A DNA stretch of 64,000 nucleotides from Ophthalmolycus amberensis (Eukaryota; Chordata; Actinopteri; Perciformes; Zoarcidae). The notes below the pieces were generated by a model. The model was given only the letters and a program-made list of their open reading frames with translations, was not told the DNA's origin and did not search any database. Within the stretch, counting starts at the first letter, position 1, and each line of letters begins with the position of its first letter. The DNA lies in the NCBI GenBank assembly GCA_024529925.1, contig JAFEUB010001412.1, positions 1,285,501 to 1,349,500 of the forward strand, written 5' to 3'. Below are positions 49,201-62,256 of the stretch, one piece after another. Position numbers and translations under genes: made by a program.

Positions 49201-51052
49201 TTACCTCCGTTAGGGTCTGACAGGGGGATAAAAAAACAGTTTTTTGGGGGGAAGTGTATACAGAAAATAGTGGATGCAAACTTAAACTGAACTAATTTCA
49301 CAGATGGAGGTAAAACTATTTTTTTTTTTAAAAGGCATAATAAATACCTTCCACTGCCGAGGGACTCCACCAGTAACCGGTGAAACGGTCAAACTCTTCT
49401 TGGATGACAAATGTTGCTACACCTGCAGACTTGGGGTCCTCCTTTACATTATCCACACCTGGAGAAAGGTAAGTAGTATGAGACGATGATGGAAATACAG
49501 GGGACAATCGAAATTGTCTGGCATCAAAACAATTTTTGACTCAAGCATGTAAAGCTACTCATTGCGCGACATTTTATTGCCTCCAGACCTTTGTGGCAGT
49601 AAGTGAGTCTCCTTTCCTCGCCAGTCTTAATGTGGGCTATCCACAGGTCGTTATTGTTGATGAAGGCTAAGAAGTCAGGGTCTCCAGGGCAGATCTTGGG
49701 GTCCATGCGGGTCCCTGAGCACTGGGTCTTGATCTCCACGGGCTTTACAGGAGCAGACTGCTAAAAGCAACATACACACTCTTAGTGGAAGGCAAGCAGA
49801 AGATGAGAGACCTGTCTGATGCAAGGATGGTCTTCACTGAAGACATGAAAAGGTACACTAACCACAGTGAGGTGCTGAGATTAGAATTATAACTCAATCC
49901 CCATAAATAATTTACCACCAACTCATTTAAAGTAGCTTATCAAAGCTACTAAAGGCACAAACAGAAGGCTGGCCTATCGAAAAGGGTAATATGGCATTTT
50001 GATCATCTTTCCTCTCATAACATCGTTTGCATTGCATGATGAATATGATACCACTAGCAGACCAGCAGTGATACAGATTCAACATTTACAATCACAATTA
50101 TCATAAATACAATAAAACGCACAGCTCTCAGCTGTCTCGAGTATCTAAGAATTCCAAATTGAAGACAAAAACAGCCGTGTACTCACTATGAAGCCATTGC
50201 TGCCTCCGTCCTGACAGTAGAAGAGGCTATTGCTGGCCTGAAAGAGGAACAGGCCGGTCTGGGCATGATAGTCATAGGAGGTGATACCGAAGGCTCCGAG
50301 ACGTTTGCGCTCTCTCAGCAACTCCTCCTCTCGAGAGTAGGCCCCCTGGTGCGGTGTGGCCTTAAAGAACAGGAAGTCAGACGTAAGCAGATGTAAACAG
50401 AGCCACATTCAACTGACCCATCACCCCAAGATCATAGAACCGCACAATGGTTGTACAGTGCGAGCATTCCGCTCATAGTTTATACCACGCTGATTTCACC
50501 ACACCTTCAGCGACTGCTTATCTCAAAGTAGTGCTATTTGATACCGGCCCTGCACGATCGGGAGGAGAAGAAGGGGAATTCACCTGAAAGTGATCCAGCA
50601 TCTGCTTCCATGACAACACCAAGAGGGCCTCTTTTCGGACCTTCTTGGGGATTTCCGAGTAGAGTAGTGAGTTCTCTCTGCTTCCATAAGGCATTCCTAG
50701 TACGCACACGGAAAAGAAACAAAAGGCCTTTTCAACAAGAACAACTGGTGCTAGAGTGGAAAAGGTGATTGTTTTTAATATCACGAGGCAATCATATTCT
50801 GCCCCATCATCACGCATCAATCAGCTTACCGAGGTAGTACAAGCGGTGGGAGTGGGGTCCGTTCTCATCCTTCTTCTGCACGAACTGGAAATCGTGGGGA
50901 GCCTTGTTGGCGATCATGCCAGAGTACTTCCTGCTACAGTGGATGATGTCACGGAGGCCCTCCCACGTGTGTTTCTCCACAAAGAACTGAGACGGGACGT
51001 CCTCCATCTCAACCACCTCTGTGCTGTCTGAAAGGCCGTCCACAGCCGTCAT
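43270..51052 (-). CDS. dpp9: Dipeptidyl peptidase 9
   Basis: Nineteen coding exons, 5' to 3': 50830-51052, 50584-50696, 50187-50360, 49589-49760, 49348-49458, 49088-49216, 48929-48990, 48737-48837, 48120-48297, 47838-47997, 47639-47718, 47279-47431, 46776-46911, 45598-45743, 45328-45474, 45082-45234, 44484-44626, 43686-43797, 43270-43362. They give 861 residues (human short form 863). It is a cytosolic serine protease that removes N-terminal Xaa-Pro dipeptides and restrains NLRP1/CARD8 inflammasomes in mammals. An N-terminal beta-propeller carries the substrate-binding Glu pair (E248, E249 in FVIQEEFDRFTGYWW). The alpha/beta-hydrolase domain has S728 (GWSYGG), D806 (FLDENVHF) and H838 (NERHS), each two below the human number. 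MPYGSRENSLLYSEIPKKVR favours DPP9 over DPP8. An in-frame ATG at 51082 is an alternative start, but an acceptor-like CAG lies between the two. Confidence 0.95.
46172..46398. repeat. MITE in a dpp9 intron
   Basis: ATGCTATGTTCACACTACCA at the left is the imperfect inverted repeat of TAGTGTGAACACAGCATAA at the right, about 225 bp apart, with no coding capacity between. Termini of this kind (TGCTGTGTTCACAC) are familiar from fish MITEs; the superfamily is not determined. Confidence 0.7.
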
Positions 51053-52574
51053 GCTCACTGTCACACAGCTGGATGTGGACATTAGAAAGATTATGGTGAG
51101 AGGTGCGGGAACCCAGACACACCTGCACTTATGAATTCCTTTAATGGTTAAGATTGATTATTCATACATCTTCCTAAACATCAAAGCAGTTAAAAGGAGA
51201 TAACATGAACCCTTTACTGTACCTTTTCCAGATACCCTCTTTATTGTCACAAAGTTTTACCTTCTTGACTCTATGCATTCACCGGTCAGCACACCTCACT
51301 CCAATATCGTAACCTATGAACAAAGTACAGTACTAAGATCTTTCAAAATAGAAAACTAACGGAGTAAACAGGGGCACAGACTTATTATGACAGTAGGTAG
51401 ACACATTTCTTTCTCCTTTCTTGCCTGATGAGACATTCGTGACTGGGGGACAGTTTGACTACAACACAATATGCCTCAAAGACAAGAGGAAAAACATAAA
51501 TCATTCATGAAGACTTTTAAGAATATTGACTCAGAAACATGGAGCCATACAGCCATAACTACAGACCAGATTGACACAAAGGGATTGTAATTCCTGTTAA
51601 ATCTCTCGTGTTGGATGGATATGTACGGATGAAGTACAGGGAATACCTCACATTCCTCCCTTTATCCTTCTGTGTTGGGTAAAGGATTAGCATGACGCAC
51701 ACCGTGTTAAAGAAGTAGTGGCAGATTACTGTGGTGAGGCACCTTAACACACAACAAATACAACCAGCATAATACCTCATCTTGAGTCACCAGCTGAAGA
51801 GTCAATCCAACAACAACCAGTATCACAGGTTAAACTGTCACCTGGTACACACGACTAGGGGTATCTGTGTAAGGAGTGGGATGATGGAAGTGTATTTACG
51901 GATGGAGATTAACCAAAATGTTCAGATCTGACTATTTCTGTGCTTGTACAAGAAGTAGAGTGTCGATAATACTGATTGTATTCTGCTAAAAGCATCCCCT
52001 GCACAGTAAACGTTAACTTAACCTCAGTGTTACTATGTAAAATATGTGAAATGGAAAGAATTACGCTGCAACTTGTAACGGTATAACGTTACACGAAAGG
52101 GCCCCATTTTGTCTCTGCGGGGTTACTCAATGGTCAATAGCAATCTTATTTTAAGGTGTGTAACAGGTCGGGTGGAATAGTAAAATACCGGAGACGTTAA
52201 TGTGATCGGTTAGCTAGCTTACAATAGAGCTTTGTTCTCAGATTTCAACTACTCATTCAGACCGGGGGGAAACACCGGTACATTCATTTGTGTTCACATT
52301 TTAAACGGTACGAACGTTGGTTATAATTGGCAGTGAATGGCGAAACCCCAGCTTGTTAGGAAATGACAGTTAACAAACTACGACTTTAAAAAAACGAATC
52401 TAAGCTACATTTTGACATGACAGACCTCTTCTGTCAGTTACGCTCTTCAAGCTAACTAGCGGTAGCTACCCGTTAGCTACCGAGCTGGAAGCTAGCGGCT
52501 GCTGGATTTCTGGAAAAACAGACTCTTAGTGGCCCGTCACGACAGAACAAGCTGAAATTAAGAAGAATACTTAC

Positions 52575-52740
52575 CAATCTGGCCACTGTTTCTTTAATCG
52601 GGTTCTGGATTGTATTAGCTTGGTGACAATAAAAAGATTGTGCAACTGCTAGAGGTTGAATCCATGGCCCAGAGCGGCCACACACACAACATGTAGCTGA
52701 GCGAGAGAGAGGAGGAACCTTAGACCTGATGGAGTTCACA
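52575..52740 (-). other. dpp9: dpp9 5'UTR exon (inferred)
   Basis: On the minus strand a consensus donor (GATTG|GTAAGT at 52575/52574) ends a stretch upstream of the first coding exon, with no other gene in between. It contains an upstream ATG followed after 16 codons by a stop. The 5' limit is a guess. Confidence 0.5.
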
Positions 52741-53347
52741 CCGGTACTCTTTCAGAGCCGCACAGCAGCTCTGAGGAGGCGTCAGTGATGGTCAGTGCTG
52801 CGCTGCAATGTGGCAGCACTGTTTTATTACCCAAATTGACTGTTTAGAAAATATGTCAACATTTCCTAGGTACTACTTTTGACAGTGTACAACCTTGTGT
52901 ATGTGTGACATTAATGCTCCACTCAGATTAACCATTGAGACAACCAATAAAAAAATAAAAAAGTTAAAACATGACAGATAGGTACCAAACCAATCATTAC
53001 AGACTGAGTAGTTTTCCAATAAACCAATGTGTTTAATACACTGGTGTACTCTGTACCACTTTTGTTTTAACATTTCAATTTCAGATTTTCTGAAATCACT
53101 CGATGTCCTATGGTGAGTTGAAACAATCATGTTTACTGAAATATTCAGGTCTCGTACCAATCACATTACAAACCCATTCTGTGTATTCATGAGCTATCTT
53201 GAAGCCACTCTTATTGTTTAACAAGACACCTCAAAAGAACAGAAGCTCAAACTCTACCATTACACCCCATACACAAGCATTTGAGCTTAATTTTGAAATA
53301 TTATGCTAAAGAAGCAAAGCAGACAAGTTCTGTGGAGCAACCGGTTT
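52741..53347. other. Intergenic between dpp9 and rps15
   Basis: Holds the presumed dpp9 promoter next to 52741. No other exon seen. Confidence 0.45.
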
Positions 53348-53353
53348 TTTATT
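53348..53353 (-). terminator. rps15 poly(A) signal
   Basis: AATAAA on the minus strand, 22 bp past the stop codon, matching the very short 3'UTR typical of ribosomal protein genes. Confidence 0.8.
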
Positions 53354-53374
53354 TATACAAAGAACACAGCCATT

Positions 53375-55645
53375 TTACTTCAGAGGGATGAACCGAGAAG
53401 AGTGTGTGGCTCCAATACCAGGGCGACCGTGCTTGACTGGCTTGTAAGTGATGGAGAACTCGCCCAGGTAGTGACCGCACATCTCAGGCTGTGGAGAAGA
53501 GGAACATGTTAGTAACAAGATACACGCCTTTGGTGTAGTCACAGCTGCATGTACAGTAATGTGGCAGTTACTGATCATAATCTGAGGTCTGACAAGATTT
53601 AAAGCAAAGTATATTTAAAAGAAAGATTGCTTTGCTTAGTGCATTTGACTGGAGGAGCTAGGGGTCAGTTTAGAAGCTCTAGAAGAAGCTTCAGTTGTCA
53701 ACACTAGATTGTCTGATCTTAAACCAATTATTTATCATTACTATTATTCTGTAACATCCGGCCTTTATAACTAATTTACCTAAACACATTATTGCATGTC
53801 TACATTTTACAAACGTAACACACTGCAATTCTTTGGTCAAGATGTCAGACTCTTCTTGTACTCTAGAGTTCTTAGTGGATCAACTCAAGATGCCCATTGC
53901 CCTAAATTATCCTTCTGAGTTCTATCAACTTGAGTTGTGCATCAACAATGCAGTTTAATTCAATTTTATTGATATACCCCAATACCACAAATCTGTAGCA
54001 GAGGGCTTTACAATCTGTGAAGCATACGGCATCCTCTGTCCTTTGACATCGAAAAAGGGAAAAACTCACCCCCCAAAAAAGCAATTCATCAACATGATGG
54101 TTCTGTATTAATAATGGAGCCATTGTTTGATATTGCCCGGCCTGTCAACTAGTCCCGATTGTCGACCTAAAGCATTCTTACACTGACATTAACTAACTGT
54201 AGATAGTTCTGTAGACGGGGACCGAACACCACCAAGAAGGTACTATAACTTCTAAATGAGACCAACCGCACGCATTGGTGCTTTCAGTTGCGACAGCTGG
54301 CTCTGTACACACAAATGCAATATACGACAACCATATAAAGCCTTTTACCTTCTTAAATGTATACCAATTATGTTCTACATTCTCCAACAATATTACATTT
54401 TGTTGGAACTGCAAGTGATATTGCTTCCCAGGAATGTGCTCTGAGTAATGGATATGGAATGGAAATCTGGGGTTTCAAAGAGTACAAATGTGTCTCCCCA
54501 CCACCGTACCAACAGCACCTCACCTTGATTTCAACCTGGTTGAAAGTCTTGCCGTTGTACACTCCGACCATGGACCCGACCATCTCAGGCAGGATGACCA
54601 TGTCCCTCAGGTGGGTCTTCACCACCTCTGGTTTCTCCATGGGGGGAGCCTCTTTCTTTGCCTTGCGCAGGCGCTTCAGGAGAGATTGCTGCTTGCGGCG
54701 CAGGCCACGGTTCAGCCTCCTCCTCTGGCGGGCACAGTACAGCTGCATCAGCTGCTCACTACACAGGGAGAGAGGATGGCGCGGTCAATGAGGCCCCTGG
54801 TCGTCTTTGAAATAAGTGTCAAGTCATTTATAATATGCACAACACCGGGTTTGGTCATCTCACAGTCACTTCAATTGAAGTCTGTGCATCAGGCTGATGA
54901 TTAAGGAATGCGTGGTCTACTCAGCTCCGGCACACAATGATAATACACCTATATTTAACACTGATCTTAATGTGATGGACTGAAAAGCTCAAAACTCATA
55001 CTTCGGCAACAATAACAATCTCTTAGGGGCTGATCGTGGGACTTTATCAATGGGTGGAAAGCTAAGATTTACACTGATAAGCAAAGTGAGTTCACACACA
55101 AGTAGTTTGGAAAAGGTTTTATACTGGCTCCAGCTGACCACCATGAAGCATCAACTGCTCCAGCTCAGTAGTGTTTCATGTTTCACTTACTAGGACATGT
55201 CCAGAAGCTGGTCCAGGTCCACACCTCTGTAGGTGAACTTCCTGAAGGTACGCTTCTTCTTGATCTCGGTATCTGCCTGAGACACACAACATCCCACTTA
55301 AGTATACCGCTCGCGTGAACATAACCTGGATTCATTGCCACTGACTAACATTGACGAAAGCGCGTATTAACCCTCGCTCGAACCTACAATGACATGATAA
55401 TTATGTAATATTTAATGACGGGAACAGAACCACCGGGTTACCTTAGCCACAGACGGCTATAGCTAATCCAGCGCCTTTAAGCACACATTTATCTGTCACT
55501 CTGAGCAACGATTTAAGACTGAATGGCCAGCGAACGCGTGAAGCTGTCGGATGACATAGCCAGCCATCCTCATTAGTTACTTTACAGTTCAGATGCATTC
55601 AGATTGTATTTTGGAAAGCTTCTCAAACAGTTATACACCTACCAT
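53375..55645 (-). CDS. rps15: 40S ribosomal protein S15 (uS19)
   Basis: Four coding exons: 55643-55645 (the ATG alone), 55191-55276, 54524-54758 and 53375-53488, all GT-AG, giving 145 residues, the same as human. The N-terminus [20 protein letters not shown], the internal [13 protein letters not shown] and the C-terminus [14 protein letters not shown] are the conserved uS19 features. The protein sits in the head of the small subunit, and its C-terminal tail reaches toward the decoding site. A first exon that ends right after ATG is usual for ribosomal protein genes and allows the TOP leader to be spliced away from the coding body. Intron 3 carries a dispersed repeat. Confidence 0.97.
53952..54090. 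repeat. Dispersed teleost repeat, copy 2 (in rps15 intron)
   Basis: TTCAATTTTATTGATATACC, GGCTTTACAATCTGTGAAGC, GCATCCTCTGTCC and AAAAACTCACCCCCCAAAAA match the first part of 6540-7210. Confidence 0.7.
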
Positions 55646-55670
55646 CTTGCCTGAAGTTCCGGGAGAAAAG
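55646..55670 (-). promoter_or_regulatory. rps15 TOP-type 5'UTR
   Basis: On the minus strand CTTTTCTCCC (55670-55661) starts a short leader to the ATG, the expected terminal oligopyrimidine start. A CpG-rich stretch with TCGCGCGAT lies just upstream (about 55700). Confidence 0.6.
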
Positions 55671-55950
55671 AACGGGCAGAAGTCTCGTTAGGCCTAATAT
55701 CGCGCGATTTCAGGCAAACATCCGGTGGTGTTTTCCGGCGGTAGTTCGCACTGTGAACAGCAGGTGGTGGTGTTGTACAAAACGCCAGTTTTTATTCCAG
55801 CGTCAAGTTTCTTACCAACGTGTCCACTTTTTTATTATCTTGTCGAGTACTGTAGCGGCACAGCGTTAGTTCTACATATCAAGAGGAAGGAAAACTAAAA
55901 CTAAACAGGACAAAAATGCAGACATGCAGCTTAATAACTCAAGGGAAGAA
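55671..55950. other. rps15 upstream DNA
   Basis: Short intergenic stretch with the rps15 promoter; no exon seen. Confidence 0.45.
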
Positions 55951-56277
55951 CGGTGGAAAGTACATTCAAGTACTATACTTGTGTAGCCTACAATTTGGAT
56001 GTACTTTACTTTAGTATTTCCATTTGATGCCACTTTATACTTCTACTCCACTACATTGTTCACTGGTGGATAACGCCTACACGTATCCCCTTAGCATCCA
56101 CACTAAAGAGACTTTTCCCCCCAGACTCACTCAAAGATCTCTACAATATATTTCAAATGTTATTTTTGATAATTAAGTACATTTTATTATCCGTCTTTAC
56201 TTTGACTGCTTGTAATTGAGTATTTTTAAATTGTGGTTACTTGTACTTAAAGTATGTAAATACTTCTTCCACCACTG
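55951..56277. repeat. MITE, CAGTGGTGGAA family
   Basis: Left end CGGTGGAAAGTACATTCAAG and right end ATACTTCTTCCACCACTG are imperfect inverted repeats. Between them run phrases such as AGTATTTCCATTTGATGCCA and TACTTCTACTCCACTACATT. I recognise this as a very common teleost non-autonomous element, with hAT-like CAGTGG termini. Confidence 0.75.
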
Positions 56278-56707
56278 TGACTAATTAGTATACATTTATT
56301 GAAGTATGGGACCTTACTTTATTCCCATTTTAAGAGAAACCACCACATTTCAGATAAACATTGTACGTATAACACATTTATCCAATGCCTATCAGTACTT
56401 ACAGTGCAGAATCATTTTTGACTTGAAAAAAAAGGCTCCATGTACTGGTACTGATTTTGTACTTTGTTTTATCCTTCCTTTTATTAGTTTTGCTTTAAAG
56501 GATTCATTCCTGCAACTTCACCTTGAGCTAAATTAGTGAAGCTGAACATCTTGTCCCGTTAGGTCCTATAGGAACTTCTTCTGTGGCATCGAAGAGCCAG
56601 AGTGCTAAACGACTACTGACTTACGTTGCGTGAGTGAATAAATGTTTTCATGACGTCACATCAGTATTACTACAAACCAAATCAACACATGATAATGAAT
56701 ACACATC
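56278..56707. other. Intergenic, no gene seen
   Basis: Between the MITE and the cnn2 3' end; nothing supported. Confidence 0.4.
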
Positions 56708-57135
56708 TTTATTACACCGTATTCACAAAAACAACCAATTCTCAATTCAAACATTTATTTTTCCACTGGCTGGATTATTCCAGAAGAAAAAGAAAGTCCA
56801 AAACCAAAGGTTATTCAGAGTCAAGATAAAAACCAACCAAAAACACCCCCCATTCAAACCCCAAAATATGCATAAATAATCATCTAACATGATCACATAT
56901 AAGTGTGTGATTGGTTTGCATATCAACCAATATCTAAGACTTATTCAGTGACAAAAAGAATCCAGTATCCTTGCTTGGAATGTTCAAAACTTCACTTGTT
57001 ATTGTATCCCCTCCCCCACCTTCTTTAGTCCAAAGAAAACAGCTTCAGTTGGACTGGTTATGCAAACAAAGGAAATATTTCCTCTGTTAAAAAAGAAATG
57101 AGTGGGAGAAAAGACAAAACTAGTAAAGAGAAAAC

Positions 57136-57183
<48 letters not shown>

Positions 57184-57744
57184 CCCACATCTGTCTGAAC
57201 AACCAAAAGTGTTCACTACTGTTTGTCGATGAATACTGAGGGGATGAAGAAGATACTGAAGTAACAAACATGTTCACAGGAATTATGTTTATACAGATAA
57301 AACAGAAGCGCGAGTGTTTTGATCAAAACAGGATGCACGTTCTTAAAAAAACACTTTAAAAACTCCCTAATGTGTCACTTTTAGTTTCTGTTGCTCTTAC
57401 AAAAACCTAGCAATCTCCCTTAATGTAACTAATGAGTCAGCACAAATAAAACAAACAGGGAAAAAGAGAATAGTTGGCTTTGGCACAATATTAACAATCC
57501 CTGGGATAGAAAACTAGCTAAGCCAAAAATATTGGCTTTTGTGGTCACTTTAAATACAAAAACACAGTTCATCATGATATGTGTTACATGGTTTCAGGGG
57601 CAAGAAACCTATTTCATAATAAAAAAAAGGATATGACCAAAAAAACCAGTGCAATATCCTGTGAGCCTTGAGGGTTCCTTTCTGCAGAACATGCCTCCTT
57701 TAGACGGACATCTTTCCCTTCCTCAGCTCCTTCCTTCCTTCCTT
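56708..57744 (-). other. cnn2: cnn2 3'UTR (inferred)
   Basis: The first minus-strand AATAAA in a good setting after the stop is at 56713-56708. A TA dinucleotide repeat lies at 57139-57179. No other gene intervenes. Confidence 0.55.
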
Positions 57745-60700
57745 CTAGTAATCCGTCCCATCTTCTTGGAACACCTGCTCTTCTTCGTGGTAACCTTGGT
57801 AACCCTCGTCTTGCAACTCCGGGACATAGTCGCGGGCGACGGCGGCCCCGTTCTGATCCTCTGCAACCACTACGGCTTTGGGACAGTACTTGGCGTCATA
57901 GATCTGCCGACCCAGGCCAAAGTTCTGGCCGCTCTGGTTGGCTCCCTGGCTGTAGCCCATCTGTAGAGACATGGTGCTGTTGTCACACTTGTCTGTGCCG
58001 AGCTTCTGGTTGTAGATGGCACGTCTTGTCCCTGGAGCCGTCATCCCAGCCTGTGGACCAAGACAATAAGGATCACACGCCTTAAAAAACAGCTATAAAC
58101 AGTATTAAGACAATCCAGGAGTTTTCTACAAGACTAAACATGGCACTAGTTTATAGTAGTAGAAGCACGGTGATGCTCCGAGGTGCATTTCCTATGGTTG
58201 TGATCTCACGAGGAGCTGGGAACATATTGCAGTACCTGGCTCGCTCCCTTGTTGGTTCCCATCTGCAGGCTGATGGTGGTGTTGTCCATGGGGGGCTGGA
58301 TTTGAACTTTGGGGTCATACAAGTGCCTCCTGGTGCCGTATGCGTTCATACCCGCCTGACTGGCGCACTTGTTGGTCCCCATCTAAAGACAGAAGCACCA
58401 CAATAAATGGTCGTAAAGGCTCGATAACAAGAGCTTGACTTCACTCCTCTTGCACAACAAACTGGTAAAAATAATAAGAACAACGTGAGTGACACTTTCG
58501 TACTCACGACACTAGGCAATCAAAGTGTCAGCCAGCTGTCAGCCATGACTACATCATACTCAAATGTTGTATTGCAAGTTTTCCTCACTGTCATGTCTGT
58601 CTGAGATACATCTTAGCGACAGACTAACAAAACAGAGTTGGAACAAAGAGCAGCATTTAGTCTGAAGTATGCCAGGAGATCATGACGGGTCACGAATAGT
58701 TTCGACACATTCAGCAGTGAGCTCGGCTTTCCAAGCAGCTGAAGAGCCTCACCTCTGTCAGATTCAGCCAAAATATCAATTGAATAAGCTGCAACTGTAA
58801 CATTACAGTCATGTCAAATATGTTTTTCATTTATCGACAACCTGCAAGTGAACCTGTGAACGGCGGCCTCCTCGAGTATAAATGTCAGACCTGCACCAAC
58901 ATTAGTGTGTGTCATGTGACCACCGACTGTAAATAAAAGCTGTGTGTCTGTTTGACATTGCAAATAAATGATAAGTGGTTTAAATGAAGGACTGTGATAG
59001 GTTAGAGAGTTTCAGATCTTAAACTGAACTGCTGCCAACTCATTTTAAACTCACCCAGGAATCTCCAAAACTAAAAAAAAAAAAAAAAAACACACCTGTA
59101 GGCCGATGACGCACTGCCCAGCCTTCATCTTCTCTTCGTCAAACATCCTCTCCTGCTTGTCAGCGTACTTCACCCCGATGTCCACTCGTGACTGGCAGCC
59201 CCGGGTCTTTGCCTGAAAGAAGCGACGTGTAGATGGTTGTAATAATATAATAATTCAGCTTTCTTTGACAGATGAAAGGAAGAGGTCACTCCCACCACTA
59301 CTGTCAGAGGACTCACCATGCTAGCGAGTGCGAGCAGCGTTGTCTGCACCTGCGTCATGTTGCCGTTCTCAAACAAGTCGTTGGCCTCGAAGAGATCGTG
59401 AGGCTTCAGGCCAAAATTTGTGGTGGATTTGATGAAGTTCGTCAGGTTCTCCAGCTAAAAAACCCACACCAATTTAAAAACATGATCAATAACAATGCGT
59501 GTGCAGGACTTTAGAATGACGGAGGTGTGATTACATCCCGTTACAAATCATCTCGTTAACAAGAAGCAGTCCTGTAGCTGTGAAAACATTCAGCCGTGAC
59601 CGGCTGCACCGCAGCAGAGAGAGAGAGTTTCAGAAGCAGTGGCTGTGCTTTCCACACGCAAGCATCATCATGACCGAGCAGGATTCAGCGCACAGACATC
59701 CTAACACAATACGGCAGCACAGGGAGCCATTTGTTAAAGTCCAAAAACAAGTCTCTAACTGCATGTAACATCATCTCTAGTGTCAGTGCGTCACTGCAAT
59801 CAAAAAGATGCATTCAGCCGCTCCCTCACCAACTCACCTGGTGCCAGTTCAGCGCTGATTGGTTGATCTTTTTCACAGAGCCTGGGGCCAGCTTGTTGAC
59901 AAGGCTGTGAGGAGAAAAAGGGAAATACTCTAGTTTACCATCCAACCACTGGAGATAATAATAATAATAATATGATGGATGATCACGGTGTAACAGACGA
60001 TCTGATCTCTGCTTACGTGCACAAAATGACTCCACTCTTCAGGCCTTTCTGGAAGTCGGGGCCGATGGTGGCGCCCGTCTGGTCTTCGATCCAGACCCTC
60101 AGCTCCTCCTCTTTCTGAGCGTCATACTTCTGTGCGATCTGGTCGGGAGAGAGGTCAAAGGTCACGTATGTTCCATGAGCAGCAATAAGAGCCAGTAGGT
60201 GATTTGTTAAATGCATCCATAAGATACCTTCAGGCTCTTTAGGATTTAGTAGATTTCATTAAGATACCAAAAACTGAGCTGCAGCCACAACATGTTAATT
60301 ACCGGTCTATGTCCACTAAAGTTGATTAGGACTGCATGTGATCAGGTTCATGGTCACCCGTGCATTTCACTTTGCCTCAGTGCTGCGTCTACAGAGGGGT
60401 TTTGTCTTTTTTAGGCCTTATAAAGAAAGGCGACATTGACACGACCCAAAACACACGGATATCCTGTTTGGTAAGCTGCTAAATTCACCACTGAAACACA
60501 GGAAGGCCGGGGCTGAAAGTGGGAGGGAGGGGAGAGTTTTAAGGGGCTTATGGCAGCACAAAGATTGATTTTCTTGTGAAGGGAATCACTGTTGAGGTGG
60601 TATGTGTTTTTTTTTTAATGATAGAAGTGTGAGAAACATGCTACGCAAGCTCTGACAGAAGCCATTCAGGGAGACCTTTATAGTCACATAGAACAGTTGG

Positions 60701-61871
60701 GAGCGCTGTGTGCCAAACTGGAACGCAGAAATGAAAGAAAAAAAAAAACTGTCTCCTCCAGTGAAGGATAATAAGGTGTTGATTGGGCTCTGTGCAAACC
60801 CACAATCAGCAAACAATCTCCCTCTGTCCCGAGGGCACCGAGAAGCTGAATCACAGAGTCAACTTTGAGTTTACACTTCTGATTTGCTACATTAGTTTTA
60901 AGCAAAAGTTAAAGGGGGGGCTAAGAGGTGTTTGCCTCACATTTTACGGAGACTACGTCCCTGATGACAGGAAATAACACTTAAATCATCATCCCCCCTC
61001 CTCCTCCTACCGTCAAGGACATCACTGGTAACAGAGGAAAGTTACATGTTTTCTTTACGTCCAGAACTTGTTGTCCTGTGGAGATTTAAGGGGGGGGGGG
61101 GGGGGGGGGGGGACGGACGGACGGACTTGACCCTTTCTCTCCTATACAAGCAAGGCCACAGCCTAGGAGTGCAGATTCATATTTAAAACAACATTCAGCT
61201 GAAGGAGAGTGAAAGAAACACTGACACAGAACAGAGCAGTCAGAAAAACCTTTACGGGCAATAAAATGAGTCTCAGATAACAGCAAGTCCCCTTGTGCAT
61301 TACTAAAAATGAATGAACGTATTATTAAGAGGTAACAGCACATGTTTAAAGGGAAAGTCCCCCTGGTTATACAGCAGCTCAGTGTGAGGAAAGTAATCTC
61401 CAGCATCAGTCCTGGTATGTTAGGCAGGTCAAAACAAACAAGGCCGCACTCACAGAAAGTTACACATTACCACAGAGTGGGGTCATGTTGGAGGCCGTTT
61501 GGTTTGTGTCCATTGTCAACACAAGGACGGATTACCAAAGAAAAAAGCAAACCTCCTGCACTGACGTGACGTGATTGGAGCAAAGAAACGTTTTATCAAG
61601 AGAAGCAGCGAGACACCTTCCCACGAGGAGGGGAGTAGGAAACTATTCATGCAGTTAAAAATAAGCACTAAAAAAAAAGACAGATGGAAGGTGGATTATC
61701 AGGATGGACGACTAACGGACCCGGGACTAACACACTAACCCGGGTCACAACGACGCGCGACGAGCTGCACGCGCAACAGAACACTCTGGAAACGGGGGTA
61801 ACCGTTTTGCCACAACGACATTCTTCTTTGCCAAGAGGGACAACGCCCAGTTTTTAACTCATACAAGGACA

Positions 61872-61913
<42 letters not shown>

Positions 61914-62256
61914 TCTAGTTTAAGACGTAAAACTCAGGGTGAATATACACTTTTCAAAAGTGTTATCACTGAACTTAAGTTTTTGTTAAAGTTATAAAGT
62001 CCGTTTATCCTGTAAAAAAAATAAACTTTGAAATCTCTCCTGACAGGTTTTTTCCTCCAAACTAACCAACGTCTAAATACCTGACAGTGGCACGCAGATC
62101 AAAATGGAGGCCAAGTGAAGAAAAGAGCACAATGAGTGGATGATGGGAAGAAAAGTTCAGAGCAAATAACTTTTTGTATTATGATAAAAGAAAAATATTT
62201 ACCTTGTTTTTGATTTCCGCTGATAATCCGAAGCAAGGGCCTTTGTTAAAAGACAT
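57745..62256 (-). CDS. cnn2: Calponin 2
   Basis: Seven coding exons: 62203-62256, 60017-60138, 59838-59904, 59317-59454, 59096-59212, 58236-58382 and 57745-58050, giving 316 residues (human CNN2 309). The start is MSFNKGPCFGLSAEIKNK. A calponin-homology domain fills roughly residues 19-130 (WIEDQTGATIGPDFQKGLK, LVNKLAPGSVKKINQS, FEANDLFENGNMTQVQ). Three calponin repeats follow (MGTNKCASQAGMNAYGTRRH; MGTNKGASQ-AGMTAPGTRR; MGYSQGANQSGQNFGLGRQ), then an acidic tail. It binds F-actin and tropomyosin and restrains actomyosin ATPase in smooth muscle and motile cells. GTDKCDNSTMSLQMGYSQGA is diagnostic for calponin 2 over 1 or 3. Intron 1 is the long one, about 2 kb. Confidence 0.95.
61090..61112. 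repeat. Poly-G run, G23
   Basis: Homopolymer in cnn2 intron 1, followed by a short GGAC repeat. Confidence 0.9.
61881..61909. repeat. TA dinucleotide repeat
   Basis: Simple repeat after an A10 run in cnn2 intron 1. Confidence 0.95.
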
